A DNA stretch of 64,000 nt from Prorocentrum cordatum (GCA_963575745.1 CAUYUJ010014604.1:62001-126000), one strand, 5' to 3'; shown: positions 1-10,164, counted from the stretch's first letter. Notes: a model not told the origin generated them from the sequence alone. A program made the numbers and translations.

Positions 1-38
1 GAAAGAACTTTTCTCGGATCCACCAGAGGGTGCTGTCC

Positions 39-1265
39 CTAGCTCGAGGCCCCCGCGCCAGCCGCGGGCGCCAGCTCCAGCACCGCCTCGTCCACGACCG
101 CGGACGTCTCAGCCTCGTCCTTCATGGCGCTGCACTGTGTGATCCCGACAATGTCCGGGAGGCTGCGTGGGATGTTCTGCCACCACGTCGGAGTCGTCAC
201 GTTGATGGCGAGGTGACCACTGGGCATCTTCCGGCACTGGAAGACGTGATGTGAGATCTTCGGCAGCATCAGGTATCCGTTACCGCAGTCGATGAGGGCG
301 TTGGTATGATCAGGCCCCAGCACGTCCATGCCGATCAGCAGGGGCACCTCGTTGTCCATGATCGAGATCTCGATCTTCTCCTTGTCGTCACCGAGAAAGA
401 TGGCACCCGTCATGGTGCCCATCGAGCTCTTGCGCTTGCCGTCGCCGAAAGTGAAGTGCCGCGTCCGTTCCACCACGTCGAACAGCATGCTGTGCTTCTC
501 CTCCATGTCGTAGATGAGGTGCTCGGCCATCGTCACACCGATGAGGCTCCTCGTGGCGCCGCAGTCAAGGATCGCCCAGACGCCGCCCGCGTCGTCCAAG
601 AGGAGCACCAGGTCGCCGAGCTCTAGAAGCGCAAACGAGGTCGTCTCGTTGGGCTGTCGCTTGCCGCGGTCCTTCGTCCTCTCGGGGCAACCCTTCGCCT
701 GGTGTCCGAACTTGCGGCAAGCTAGACATCTCATCCTACGCCTGTCACGCGCAGGTTCTTGACCACCGTCCTGACGAGAAGATCGTTGACCATCGCGTAG
801 TTGTCGAGGACGAGGGGGCCCCTCTGCCAGTCGAGGAGCGAGCACGGGGTAGTATTCCCTTGCCACCTTGACCTTCCTAATGAGGTCCCTCGCGCCCTTG
901 AAGTTCCTGCCCAGCTGCCTGAACTCCGCGTAGATGCCGTCCTCGTAGTCGTCGACAAGCTCGGAGTCTTCGAAGAGGGTCGAGTCCTCCTCGTCCGCTA
1001 AGTTCACCAGCTGGTCCACAATGTCCGCAATCGCGGACCTGTCCTCGAAGTCGTAGTCCTCCTGCTCGGCCTCCTCGACCTCGCCGAAGAACCCCGCGCG
1101 CCTGTCCTTCTTCTCGCGACCCCCGTCGATCTCCTTTAGCGCCTCCAGCGGGTACCTCGTGCACAGCGCCTTGTACGCACTGCCGTATTCGTAGTCGCCC
1201 GCCGCCGTAGCGGTGATCCCGCCCCTGGCCACAGGGCTCAGGCGCGATCGGCGAGGTACCACCAC
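39..1265 (-). pseudogene. copia-like gag/protease, zinc knuckle and aspartic protease part
   Basis: This is the continuation of the gag frame. A CCHC zinc knuckle, CLACRKFGHQAKGC, spans residues about 180-193 and would bind the element RNA. A retropepsin-like site, ILDCGATRSLIG, lies at residues 232-243 with the catalytic Asp at 234, where Cys replaces the usual Ser or Thr. The sequence then runs through a beta-rich protease body (PLLIGMDVLG). Integrase and reverse transcriptase would follow, but the frame ends at 39, near the window edge, and neither is visible. Residues about 147-178 are Arg/Gly/Gln-rich and look out of frame: the alternative minus frame (731-958) reads RGPLVLDNYAMVNDLLVR there. 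This suggests a compensating pair of shifts. Seen directly: both motifs. Inferred: Ty1/copia class. Confidence 0.65.
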
Positions 1266-1783
1266 GTCCTCTGCGGCGCTGCGATAACTTCCTCGACCGA
1301 GCTGTCCACCGCCTTCAGCTGCGACAAGAGGTCGCGCTCGTCCGCCTCCCAGCGCGCCGTCCAGTCGGGGAAGCCCTCACCCGGCTCCCGCTGGAGCTTG
1401 TTGAAGATGTTCTCCGCAGAGTTACCCATCTCGTTCACGTTGGACAGGTCAAGCTTCGACAAGAGGAAGTCGAAGACGCGTTGCCTTCCTGTCAGTTTGC
1501 CCTCGTCGGTGACCTCATCAATATTGTCGATGTCTGGCCACGCCTGTGCCAGTCTACGTGTTCTTGCCCCCAGAGCTCTTACCAGCTGGGGTCCCACCAC
1601 GTACCTGTCCTGCACCTTATAGCTCTTGCTGAAGAGCCCGACGTCGAACTTGTATGCAAGCAGCTTGTCGGGCTCTCCGTCCCAAGATGGGACGTCTAAT
1701 CGGAGTGCTGCTGAACCGCTAGCAGCTCCTCCGGTCGTAGTCGCGCCACTCGACATTGTTGTCGTCGATCGCGATCGCCACAA
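1238..1783 (-). pseudogene. copia-like gag, N-terminal part
   Basis: This frame encodes the front of a retrotransposon capsid (gag) polyprotein, which would assemble a virus-like particle in the cytoplasm. The likely start is the ATG at 1756, reading MSSGATTTGG, because the nine codons before it lie in a duplicated leader. The body has the plain look of a gag capsid domain: PSWDGEPDKLLAYKFDV near the start, then helix-rich acidic and basic sequence with FDFLLSKLDLSNV and FNKLQREPGEGFPDW. The frame stops after WWYLADRA, while the neighbouring frame continues with RLSPVARGG, so a one-base shift near 1245-1265 separates it from the zinc-knuckle part. Family assignment rests on overall layout and the downstream CCHC and DCGAT motifs. 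It is not a functional gene as it stands. Confidence 0.6.
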
Positions 1784-1828
1784 AGTAGACCGTGGTCGAT
1801 CGTGATCGCCACAATGTAGACCGTGGTC
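1767..1828 (-). repeat. 31-bp tandem duplication upstream of gag
   Basis: Two 31-bp copies at 1767-1797 and 1798-1828 differ at two bases. Each contains a GATCG(C/T)GATCGCCACAA core and a GTAGACCGTGGTC tail. They sit directly before the gag start on the minus strand, so they belong to the untranslated leader of the element. On the minus strand, about 1860-1840, the motif TGGTATTCAGA loosely resembles the initiator-tRNA binding site of copia elements (TGGTATCAGA). I treat that as a weak suggestion only. Confidence 0.6.
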
Positions 1829-1869
1829 GTCACTACGCTCTCGCTACCAATCTGAATACCAGGGCACCC

Positions 1870-2100
1870 TAGGGCCCTTCTCGCCACCGTCGTTCGTGAC
1901 GTAAGTCTCTGAATAGAAAGAAGAATGTGACGCGAACCCTTTTCGCTGCGCGAAGCGGCGGCGCGCCAACCCGCGCCGCCCTGTGGCGGCACTCCGCCTG
2001 ATATATAAAACCCACCCGCCCACCGCCGAGCCAAACAGGCTGCAGGGACGGGAGACTCGAGCAGACCCCTCACGATATATCCATCATGAACATCCTCGAA
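1870..2100. other. no gene recognised; possible leader or LTR of the gag element
   Basis: This stretch separates the gag leader from a low-complexity block. It contains GATATATAAAA at 2000-2010 on the plus strand and GC-rich inverted sequence near 1950-1990. No second LTR copy is in the window, so LTR limits cannot be set. Confidence 0.3.
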
Positions 2101-2480
2101 ATCAGACTCTTGGGGCGATCTCGGAGGCCTCTTGAGCCGTTTAGGGGCACCGGGGAACCGAAAAGGCTGAAACGCCCAAATCTGTCCAAAACCTAAGAAA
2201 AAACATTGATTTTTGCCTCTTGGGGCGCTCTTGGGAGTGCTCCTGGAGTTCTCTTGGGGCATCTTGGAGGCTTATTGGGTCATCTTGGAGACGTCTTGGG
2301 CCGTCTGGAGCCATCTTGGGCGCCGTGGAGCGATCTTCGGGCGTCTCGGACCTCTCTTAGATTGTGTTGGGGGCCTCTTGGGGCCCTCTTGGGGCGATCC
2401 TGGAGGATCTGGGGGAGTGTCCCGGGCGTGTCTCGGGCGTGTCCCGGGCGTGTCCCGGGCTCCTCCCGGGGTACTTTTGA
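2100..2480. repeat. CTTGGGG-type low-complexity repeat (S1)
   Basis: Irregular units built on TCTTGGGGC, CTCTTGGGG and ATCTTGGAG recur every 10-20 bp, followed by CGGGCGTGTCCCGGG-type units at 2417-2470. The same kind of sequence occurs at 13173-13260 and 61385-61640. Open frames across it (for example 2206-2847) are by-products of the repeat. Confidence 0.7.
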
Positions 2481-4497
2481 TCCAGGGACCCCAGGGGCCG
2501 CCCCGCGCGCGCGAACTAGAAATACTGTTTACCAGTTACCGGAGATCTTAGCACGCCTCTGGCCCGTTGGGCCGGCGAATTTAAGTCTGGCTTCTTCCAC
2601 CATAACCCAGTTCAGACCAGTTCTGCTCGGCGAAGGCAAACCTGACCCGCCTCAGCCTACTCCAAATCAGTCCAGAGCAAGACAAGGCAGCAATTCGTCT
2701 AGTTCCCGCAAGGGCCACGCTCACCTCAGCGCGTCTGTGCTCGGTCTGGGAAAGCCCACGTCAGCCCACCGCAGCATTGGTCAACACATCACGGCTCTTT
2801 CCAGCTTGCAACGTCGCTTCAGTAGCACAGGCATGCGAATTGTCTGAATCCAGTTACGCCGTTTTACCAGGACACGCACGCGCTCATTGAATATGCTCCA
2901 GATATTGCGGGTTCGCACCAGCCATTGTAGTTTTGTTGTTACCGTGTTTTTGTGGCGATATCCGGCCTGCATCCGAATAATGGTTGTTATCCGTGTTTCT
3001 GGATATTCCCACGTGTATGCGGCACCATTCAGCTACATCCCGATAGTTTACATAGTGTGAGTTTCTTCGTGCATCTACAACGGAATGATGTCGTTCCATG
3101 CAGATACACAGCTACACATTTCCACACGAATTTCATCCGAATCACACATGCTTCGAATTGGCGGTGCACTGAGTTAGGCGGGACGTGCGCAATTTTGAAT
3201 AGCCTTCGCAAGTTGGAGGAGTTTTTATGGGAGGCAGCGTGGGAAAAAATGCGCTGCCAGTGAGAATCAAACAAGTCGACCGTTGGGCAGAAAAAAGCCA
3301 CGCGATGTGCAGGGCAGGCAAGAATGCAAAGGGGAGGCGAGCAAGCGCCGAACTGCGGGACCAGAGCACGCAGCGCGGGCGGTGTACCACAGGTTTGAGC
3401 AAGCCAGGAGAAGAGCCCAGATGCAGCGAGTGGCAGTCGCAGCCAACCGCGACGGAGCATGACAGTGAGCGGCAGCGAAGCGAGAGCCAGATACCACCAG
3501 CCGCGAAGCCCAGAGGGGTGCAGGGGCACACACACACACACGCACACATTTTTGTTGGCGGTCGCGGTCTCGCGCGCAGCGACGAGGCGGAGAAAGTCAC
3601 CGAACGGGCGGACGCGCGCACGGCGGGCCCCTCAGCAGAGCGTCAGGGATCCATGTTGGATCAACCGTGCTATGCGCATACCTGGCGGGCAGCAAAGGTG
3701 CAGTGGGAGACACACATACACACATACCCTTGTGGCGTCGCGGCCCCGCGCGCAGCGACAGGGCGTAGAAAGGTCAAAGAATGCGGCTTGGAACAAGCAG
3801 CGCCAGCAGCTGGTCATCAGTCGTCCGGGCGTGGATGACCGGGGGATCAGACAGTGGGGGGCGGACAAGCGGAACCGACCAGAATGAAAACAACATGGCC
3901 AGAAGACGGGGAAAGGGCGCAGGCGAGATTGAAGCTACAGGGATGCCATGGCGAGACGATTGGCAGAAGGGCACGTCAAGGACCAAGGGTGCCGAAGGCC
4001 AGCAGTGGCGGCGGCGACACCAGAAAGGCCTCACCAGTGCGGTAGCGCCGCTGGCGAGCCCGCCAGGGCGCCGAATATGACGGCGAACGGGGAGGACAGG
4101 TCAGAGAGAAGCGACGGGAACCGCAGATGGGGACCCCGAACAACGTGTCCGGCCAAGGCTTGTGCCAGGTGTGGCCGATTACGGAAAATGAGAAGCAGAA
4201 AAGGGGGGACGGAATGTTGGGTGCTTGCCGACGGCATGTGAGGCAGTTGAGGAAACAGCCCAGAATTGAGGCACTTGTGGGCCGTAGCGCCACGAGCAGT
4301 GTAGCCAGCCCGTTCGCCAATTCCTCAACGCACGAGTGGGACCTGCGGGGGGGGGGCGAGGCCTCAGAGGCTGGGACCGCACATGCCCTCCCAAGGGGGG
4401 CGCGTCAGGACCATGGGACGAGGGAGAACAGGCGCTTGGGGAGAGGCAGGTCGCAAGCCCCAAGACTCATGCAGCACGACCAGCCCAACAGGGCTAG
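2481..4497. other. no gene recognised
   Basis: No frame here resembles a known family. The only structure found is a partial duplication: CA-rich tracts at about 3529-3550 and 3711-3727 are each followed by a related ~45-bp segment containing CGCGCGCAGCGAC and ending in GAAAG. The plus frame 3227-3838 is basic and low-complexity and I do not accept it as a gene. Confidence 0.5.
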
Positions 4498-4563
4498 TAC
4501 ACTCTCTCACACACACACACCACACACACACACATACATACATACATACATACATACATACAT

Positions 4564-4602
<39 letters not shown>

Positions 4603-4873
4603 TACACACACACACACCACATACGTACATACACACATACACACATACACACATACACACATACAGACATACATACATACATACGTACGTACGCACATTA
4701 CACACATACATACATACATACATACATACATACATACATACATACATACATACACATACACATACATACACATACATACACATACATACACATACATACA
4801 CATACATACACCACATACCTATATACACACATATGCACACCACATGCATACATACATACATACATACATACAT

Positions 4874-4924
<51 letters not shown>

Positions 4925-4952
4925 TAAATACATACATACATACATACATATT
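4498..4952. repeat. CATA/CACA/CAGA microsatellite
   Basis: About 450 bp of tetranucleotide repeats alternate between CATA, CACA and CAGA blocks with CGTA interruptions. Two CAGA blocks (about 4563-4600 and 4876-4922) bracket a CATA/CACA core. All frames stay open only because the repeat lacks stops in some phases. Confidence 0.97.
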
Positions 4953-5129
4953 TGTTCGTGGAGGGACCAGTTGTCAGCTGGCTGTTCCAGAAGTTTGCGA
5001 GCATATCGAACCTCCGAAGCAAGGCGCAAAAAATATTATCATCCCTCTGTGGAGCGTCTCTTTGCGTTGTTTTGCCCAGCTGATCCAGGAGGAAATCCCA
5101 GGGTGGCGCCAGTTCGAGAAAGCGTTGTC

Positions 5130-6099
5130 TGGCAAATATTTGGGTTTCGTCTTAGGGCCCGGCGCCGGTACTTCCTCATCGTCTGCCCTGGTACAAAAGT
5201 AAATCGCGAGAGTGGGGTACATCTATGACCTCTGTCTTGGACTTCCTGCCTCAGCATTGCTGTACAATTCCTTGGCAGTCCGCGTGCTCAGCTTCGTATT
5301 GCAGCTGGTCGCTCCTACTAGCGATCTGCTCGCCACAGAGCGTGACATGCTGCGCAAACTGGCCCGTGGACCAGGGAACTGGTTGCCCAAGCATGGCGAG
5401 TACAACCTTGACGCCTTTGGACTCCCGGCCCCCTTCCGTTCTATCAGCGCCTTGCACTTCGCAGCCGCGGCGAGGACGATCACCGATACGTGTCCTCGAT
5501 GGCGGGAGCTTCACGTGAAGTTGTAGGAGACAATCCAATGCAACGAGGCCCCTCTTCAGTGGCGATGGCAATCGTGGCTGAGTTCCATGTCTGTGGTCAC
5601 GTTGAGCCCCGCCCGAGACGCACTGAGAGACAGACGCATTACTGTACAGGGAGGCGAGGCCGCTGTATATTTCAAGGTGCATGCCAGCCTTCATGCCATC
5701 GTGCCTGAAGATGTTGTCGGTCAGCGCCTCGGCCGTCGCCGCGCCTGGCGCGACCTCATAGGGCTAGCACGTGCAGGTGCCACTTCTGAACATATGACTC
5801 GCGGTTTGTCCTACCTCAGGGGTATCGCACCACCAGCCGTGGTCTCTGCCTGCTGTCATATTGTTTTCAATGTGTGGACTTGCGCCCGGCGCTTCCAGCA
5901 ACAAGCGCCGCGTCTGTGCTGCAAGGCAGAATCTTCATCCGATTCGATAGAGCATTACTGGCGCTGCCCAGTCCAAATGGAGGCAGCCCGCCGGTACGCA
6001 GACATAGATTTTAGCGAATGGACGTTCCGCGATTTTCTCCTCGGGAGGGCCTGGAGGGATTCGTGCAAATATGTAGCTATACCTGTGTATTGCTGCTAA
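5130..6099 (+). pseudogene. 3' remnant of a LINE reverse transcriptase (family R)
   Basis: This is the C-terminal region of a LINE-type reverse transcriptase, downstream of the catalytic palm. One frame runs from KYLGFVLGPGAG (about 5132) to the stop at 6099, broken by a TAA at 5200 and a TAG at 5524. Recognisable blocks are LLYNSLAVRVLSFVLQL followed by LRKLARGPGNWLP, then a terminal cysteine/histidine block LCCKAESSSDSIEHYWRCP near residue 130 of the last part (about 5920-5975). The last block is probably a zinc-binding tail. I know this combination from LINE-like proteins in dinoflagellates. The catalytic domain is absent, because the upstream DNA is microsatellite. It is a dead fragment. 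Confidence 0.65.
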
Positions 6100-6109
6100 A
6101 CCGCAACAG

Positions 6110-6330
6110 CCCACCTTCGGCACCAGAGCGGCGCAGTGGACCCTTACTGGTTGTACAGATCCCAGTTCCGAGGCATCATGGAACGCATGTAAAGCACCAC
6201 GATCCTTCGGTGTAGAGGCTGCAGGGTAATCCGCAGCATCCGCCGCAAGCTGCTTTGCCTGTCCTTCTCCCCTCCTCGTCCTCCTCCTCCTTCTCTTCCT
6301 CCTCCTTCTCCTCCTCCGCTGCTCTGGTCG
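6110..6330. other. no gene recognised; pyrimidine-rich CTCCTCC tract
   Basis: Intervening sequence after the LINE remnant contains a CCTCCTTCTCCTCC tract at 6268-6320. No feature is supported beyond the tract. Confidence 0.5.
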
Positions 6331-6334
6331 AGAG

Positions 6335-6500
6335 GATTCGTTTGAAGGAAGCCTCTGCAGGCAAGTAATTGAGGTAGTTTGGATTCTTAGGGTCGCTTTT
6401 GTGGCGGCCACAATTTTGAGGAGTCGTTTGAAGGAAGCCTCTGCAGGCGCAAGTAGTTGAGGTGGTTTGGATTATTAGGGTCTGCGTGGCTGTGAGGAGT
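6335..6500. repeat. two tandem ~86-bp units
   Basis: The block CGTTTGAAGGAAGCCTCTGC recurs 86 bp apart, at about 6339 and 6425. Each copy is followed by TTGAGGT(A/G)GTTTGGATT and TTAGGGTC. Confidence 0.75.
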
Positions 6501-6566
6501 GTGTGGCGGCATCCTTGTTTCGCACGCACACGCAGAGAGTCGAATATACACAATAGCTTCGCACCG

Positions 6567-6606
<40 letters not shown>

Positions 6607-7625
6607 ACGAAGGACCCAACCATGTGCAGTTGCGAGTACCGCATTGTGGGTACCGGTTTCGGTGGAGCTCCGAGGGGGCCACGAAATTTGTGAGGGGTGC
6701 GCCGAAATTGGTGGCGCGGACGCATGTGGACACCGCCACTGGGGCCTTCGGTGTAGCTCCCTATGGGGCCACGAGACGCTGCCCTGGGCGAGGGAGACGC
6801 ATGCGAACTGCGCCATTGGGACCTTCGCTGGAGCTCCTTCTGGGGCCACGAAGCGCTGCCATGGGTGGGGGGGACGCACGCAAACTGCGCCTCTGGCGCC
6901 TTCGGTGGAGCTCCCTATGGGGCCACGAAACGCTGTCCTGAGCGGGAGAGACGCATGCGAACACCCCGATTGAGGCCTTCGGTGGAGCTCCCTATGGGGC
7001 CACGAAGCGCTGTCCTGGGCAGGGGAGACGCATGCGAACATCCCCACTGGGGCCTTCGGTGGAGCTCCCTATGGGGCCACGAAGCGCTGCCCTGGGTGTG
7101 GGAACCGCAAGCGCCCACCCCCACTGGGACCTTCGGTGGAGCTCCCTATGGGGCCACGAAACGCTGCCCTGGGTGTGGGAACCGCATGCGCCCCCCCTCA
7201 CTGGGACCTTCGGTGGAGCTCCATATGGGGCCACGAAACGCTGCCCTGGGTGTGGGAACCGCATGCGCCCCCCCTCACTGGGACCTTCGGTGGAACTCCC
7301 TATGGGGCCACGAAACGCTGCCCTGGGTGTGGGAACCGCATGCGCCCCCCCTCATTGGGACCTTCGGTGGAGCTCCCTACGGGGCCACGAAACGCTGCCC
7401 TGGGTGGGGGAACCGCATGCGCCCCCCCTCACTGGGACCTTCGGTGGAGCTCCCTATGGGGCTACGAAACGTGCGGGAGGTGTGCCGAGAGCAGAGGCAA
7501 GGAGGGGGAGGAGGAAGGAGGGGGAGGAGGGAAGAAAGGAAGGAAGGAAGGAAGGAAGGAGGGACGCGGGGCACCGTCTATTCAAAACGAGGACCCAACA
7601 CCACAGGATGCTTTGAAGAAGGAGG
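6567..7625 (+). repeat. composite repeat unit HT-I
   Basis: The unit runs, in order, from a 38-nt A run (6567-6604) and a HEAD at 6605-6665 (GACGAAGGACCCAACCATGT through to GTGGGTACC), through a 77-bp tandem array and a purine tract with GAAGG repeats (7500-7562), to a TAIL at 7565-7610 (CGCGGGGC through to ACGAGGACCCAACACCACAG). HEAD and TAIL both carry AGGACCCAAC. The same order appears in HT-II directly downstream and, reversed, at 55785-56617. No transposase or other protein was found in the unit. Confidence 0.75.
6663..7480 (+). repeat. 77-bp tandem array
   Basis: The anchor GAGCTCC recurs exactly 77 bp apart at 6831, 6908, 6985, 7062, 7139, 7216, 7293 (GAACTCC), 7370 and 7447. Looser first units lie at 6665 and 6751. 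Each unit includes CCTATGGGGCCACGAA, CGCTGCCCTGGG and GGGACCTTCGGTG. Because 77 is not a multiple of three, frames rotate from unit to unit. Confidence 0.95.
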
Positions 7626-7710
7626 ACCCCCCCCAAAAAAAAAAAACAGCCTGACAAAAGACCCAACCATACGTAGTTGTGAATACCGCAATTGTGGATA
7701 TCGTGGGGGT

Positions 7711-8117
7711 TCCTTCTCCTCCTCCTCCTCCTCCTCCTCCTCCTCCTCCTCCACCTCCTCCTCCTCCTCCTCCTCCTCCTCCTCCTCCTCCTCCTCCTCC
7801 TCCTCCTCCTCCTCCTCCTCCCTCCTCCTCCTCCTCCTCCTCCTCCTCCTCCTCCTCCTCCTCCTCCTCCTCCTCCTCCTCCTCCTCCTCCTCCTCCTCC
7901 TCCTCCTCCTCCTCCCTCCTCCTCCTCCTCCTCCTCCTCCTCCTCCTCCTCCTCCTCCTCCTCCTCCTCCCTCCTCCCTCCTCCTCCTCCTCCTCCTCCT
8001 CCTCCTCCTCCTCCCTCCTCCTCCTCCTCCTCCTCCTCCTCCTCCTCCTCCTCCTCCTCCTCCTCCTCCTCCTCCTCCCCTCCTCCTCCTCCTCCTCCTC
8101 CTCCTCCTCCTCCCTCC
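7711..8117. repeat. (TCC)n microsatellite
   Basis: About 400 bp of TCC repeats contain occasional CTCCC phase slips. Frames across it read poly-Ser, poly-Leu or poly-Pro and are not genes. Confidence 0.98.
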
Positions 8118-9558
8118 CGATGGGACCACGAAACGTGTGAGGGGTGTGCCAAAATGGGGCGGCGGCGCCATGCGAGTTGCGCCACTTGGACCTGAGATGG
8201 AGCTCCCTGTGGGGCCACGGAACGTGTGAGGGGTGTGCCAAAATGGGGCGGCGGCGCCATGCGCACTGCGCCACGGGGACCTTAGGTGGAGCTCCCTATG
8301 GGGCCACGAAACGTGTGAGGGGTGTGCCGAAATGGGGCGGCGCCGCCTATGGGGCCACGAAACGTGTGAGGGTGTGCCGAAATTGGGGGTGGAACCGCAT
8401 GCGAGCGCAGCCACTGGGGCCTTCGGTGGAGCTCCCTATGGGGCCACGAAACGTGTGAGGGGTGTGCCAGAATGTGAGGGGTGGAACCGCATGCGAGCGC
8501 AGCCACTGGGGCCTTCGGTGGAGCTCCCTATGGAGCCACGAAACGTGTGAGGGGTGTGCCGAAATGGGGGGTGGAACCGCATGCGAGCGCAGCCACTGGG
8601 GCGTTCGGTGGAGCTCCCTATGGGCCCACGAAACGTGTGAGGGGTGTGCCGCACTGGGTGCGGTGGGCGCATGCGAACGAAGCCACGGGGGCCTTGGGTG
8701 AGGCTCCCTATGGGGCCACGAAACGTGTGAGGGGTGTGCCGAAATTGGTGCGGTGGGCGCATGTGAACGCAGCCGCTGGGGCCTTCGGTGGAGCTCCCTG
8801 TGGGGCCACGAAACATGTGAGTGGTGTGCCGAACTGGGTGCGGTGGGCGCATGCGAACGCAGCCACGGGGGCCTTCGGTGAGGCTCCCTATGGGGCCACG
8901 AAACGTGTGAGGGGTATGCCGAAATCGGTGCGGTGGGCGCATGTGAACGCAGCCACTGAGGCTTTCGGTTGAGCTCCCTGTGGGGGCACGAAACGTGTGA
9001 GGGGTGTGCCGAAATGGGTGCGGTGGGCGCATGCGAACGCAGCCACAGGGGCCTTCGGTGGAGCTCCCTATGGGGCCACGACACGTGTGAGGGGTGTGCC
9101 GAACTGGGCGCGGGGGGCACATGCGAACGCAGCCACGGGGGTTTTGGGTGAGGCTCCCTATGGGGCCACGAAACGTGTGAGGGGTGTGCCGAAATGGGTG
9201 CGGTGGGCGCATGTGAACGCAGCCACTGGGGCCTTCGGTGGAGCTCCCTGTGGGGCCACGAAACGTGTGAGGGGTGTGCCGAACTGGGTGCGGTGGGCGC
9301 ATGCGAACGCAGCCACGGGGGCCTTGGGTGAGGCTCCCTATGGGGCCACGAAACGTGTGAGGGGTGTGCCGAAATCGGTGCGGTGGGCGCATGTGAACGC
9401 AGCCACTGGGGCCTTCGGTGGAGCTCCCTGTGGGGCCACGAAACGTGTGAGGGGTGCGCCGAAATGGGTGCGGTGGGCGCATGCGAACGCAGCCACAGGG
9501 GCCTTCGGTGGAGCTCCCTATGGGGCCACGAAACGTGTGAGGGGTGTGCCGAATTGGG
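8118..9558 (+). repeat. 90-bp tandem array with a 450-bp higher-order period
   Basis: GAGCTCC or AGGCTCC anchors sit exactly 90 bp apart from 8521 to 9511 (8521, 8611, 8701, 8791, 8881, 8971, 9061, 9151, 9241, 9331, 9421, 9511), with less regular units before 8521. The unit shares CCTATGGGGCCACGAAACG with the 77-bp array. Variant markers repeat every five units: AGG/GAG/AGG/GAG/GAG at 8701-9061 and again at 9151-9511, with GAAATCGG at 8912 and 9362 and CCACAGGGG at 9044 and 9494. The 299-codon frame from 8997 exists because 90 is divisible by three. Confidence 0.95.
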
Positions 9559-9650
9559 TGATGACGATGACGATGATGATGGTGGTGATGATGATGTCGG
9601 TGATGATCATGGTGATTACGATGACGATGATGACGAGGATAATGATGATA

Positions 9651-9696
<46 letters not shown>
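9559..9696. repeat. (GAT)n microsatellite
   Basis: The tract is mostly GAT/GAC triplets. It begins inside a 90-bp unit right after GAATTGGGT, so the microsatellite interrupts the array at its edge. Confidence 0.97.
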
Positions 9697-9700
<4 letters not shown>

Positions 9701-9799
9701 AGGGGGGAGGAAGGGGAGGAGGAGGAAGGAGGAGAAACGAACGCGGGGCGACGTCTCTTCAAAACGAGGACCCAACACCACAGGATGGTTTTGGGGAAA

Positions 9800-10117
9800 A
9801 AATATAAAACACACACACACACACACAAACAAACAAACAACAAAAAAACGGCGGCGCAGAGGGTCTTCGGGCGCCGGCAGCACATGGAGGTGCTAACTGC
9901 ACCCGAATATTGTCGACAGCGCGGCGCACTACAGCACAACCGCAGCATGCAAGCGATGGGTGTGAAAATGAATTTGTAAGTACAGGCGAACTTGTAGCGG
10001 CCAGAACACTAGAAATGAACTCATCTCAGTCAAGTGAAACGCGGGAGCCGACTGCAATTGCAGCCATTGGGTCACAGCATCGGCATTAAGTCTTCACGCT
10101 CCGCGTATCCCCACCAC
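9800..10117. other. no gene recognised
   Basis: This unique-looking stretch starts with a short ACACAC and AAAC tract (9810-9846). No frame or repeat was recognised. Confidence 0.5.
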
Positions 10118-10164
10118 TCCGTAGCCCCTTTGGCTCAAGGCCGTAATTACCTCTTTGGCTCAAG
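10118..10164 (+). other. tandem spliced-leader relics
   Basis: Positions 10118-10139 match the 22-nt dinoflagellate spliced leader at 20 of 22 places: TCCGTAGCC, then CC in place of AT, then TTTGGCTCAAG. Directly after it, 10140-10164 begins GCCGTA and ends CTTTGGCTCAAG, a second diverged leader. Genomic leader copies in tandem are the known mark of trans-spliced mRNA that was reverse-transcribed, re-inserted and trans-spliced again. The sequence downstream should therefore be a retro-copied transcript. Confidence 0.7.

Larger units (their letters stand above)
7640..9800 (+). repeat. composite repeat unit HT-II
   Basis: A second unit follows HT-I in the same orientation. It has an A run (7636-7646), a HEAD at 7653-7697 (AAAGACCCAACCATACGTAG through to GCAATTGTGG), a TCC microsatellite, a 90-bp array, a GAT microsatellite, a purine tract and a TAIL at 9742-9788. 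The TAIL differs little from that of HT-I. The shared ends with different middles suggest a mobile or gene-converting cassette. Confidence 0.75.

Noticed and set aside
1998-2012. TATATAAAA as a TATA-box promoter
   Set aside because: It points away from the minus-strand gag, and dinoflagellate promoters are not known to use a canonical TATA box.
2127-2145. Minus-strand GGCTCAAG near 2131 and near 13175 as spliced-leader relics
   Set aside because: Only 10-12 of 15 leader bases match, and both sit inside CTTGG-type repeats that produce CTTGAGCC by chance.
2206-2847. 213-codon frame over the CTTGGGG repeat
   Set aside because: Low-complexity Gly/Leu/Trp/Ser sequence with no conserved feature. 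It is a by-product of the repeat.
4383-5228. Long His/Thr/Tyr-rich frames over the tetranucleotide repeats
   Set aside because: They follow from CATA/CACA/CAGA repeats without stops in some phases. The same applies at 61738-63443.
6763-8229. 488-codon plus frame across HT-I and HT-II
   Set aside because: It runs through a 77-bp array and a TCC microsatellite and changes character at each block. No domain.
8997-9896. 299-codon frame in the 90-bp array as a repeat protein
   Set aside because: A 90-bp unit keeps any stop-free phase open, and the reverse strand is equally open. Unit variants do not look selected for protein.
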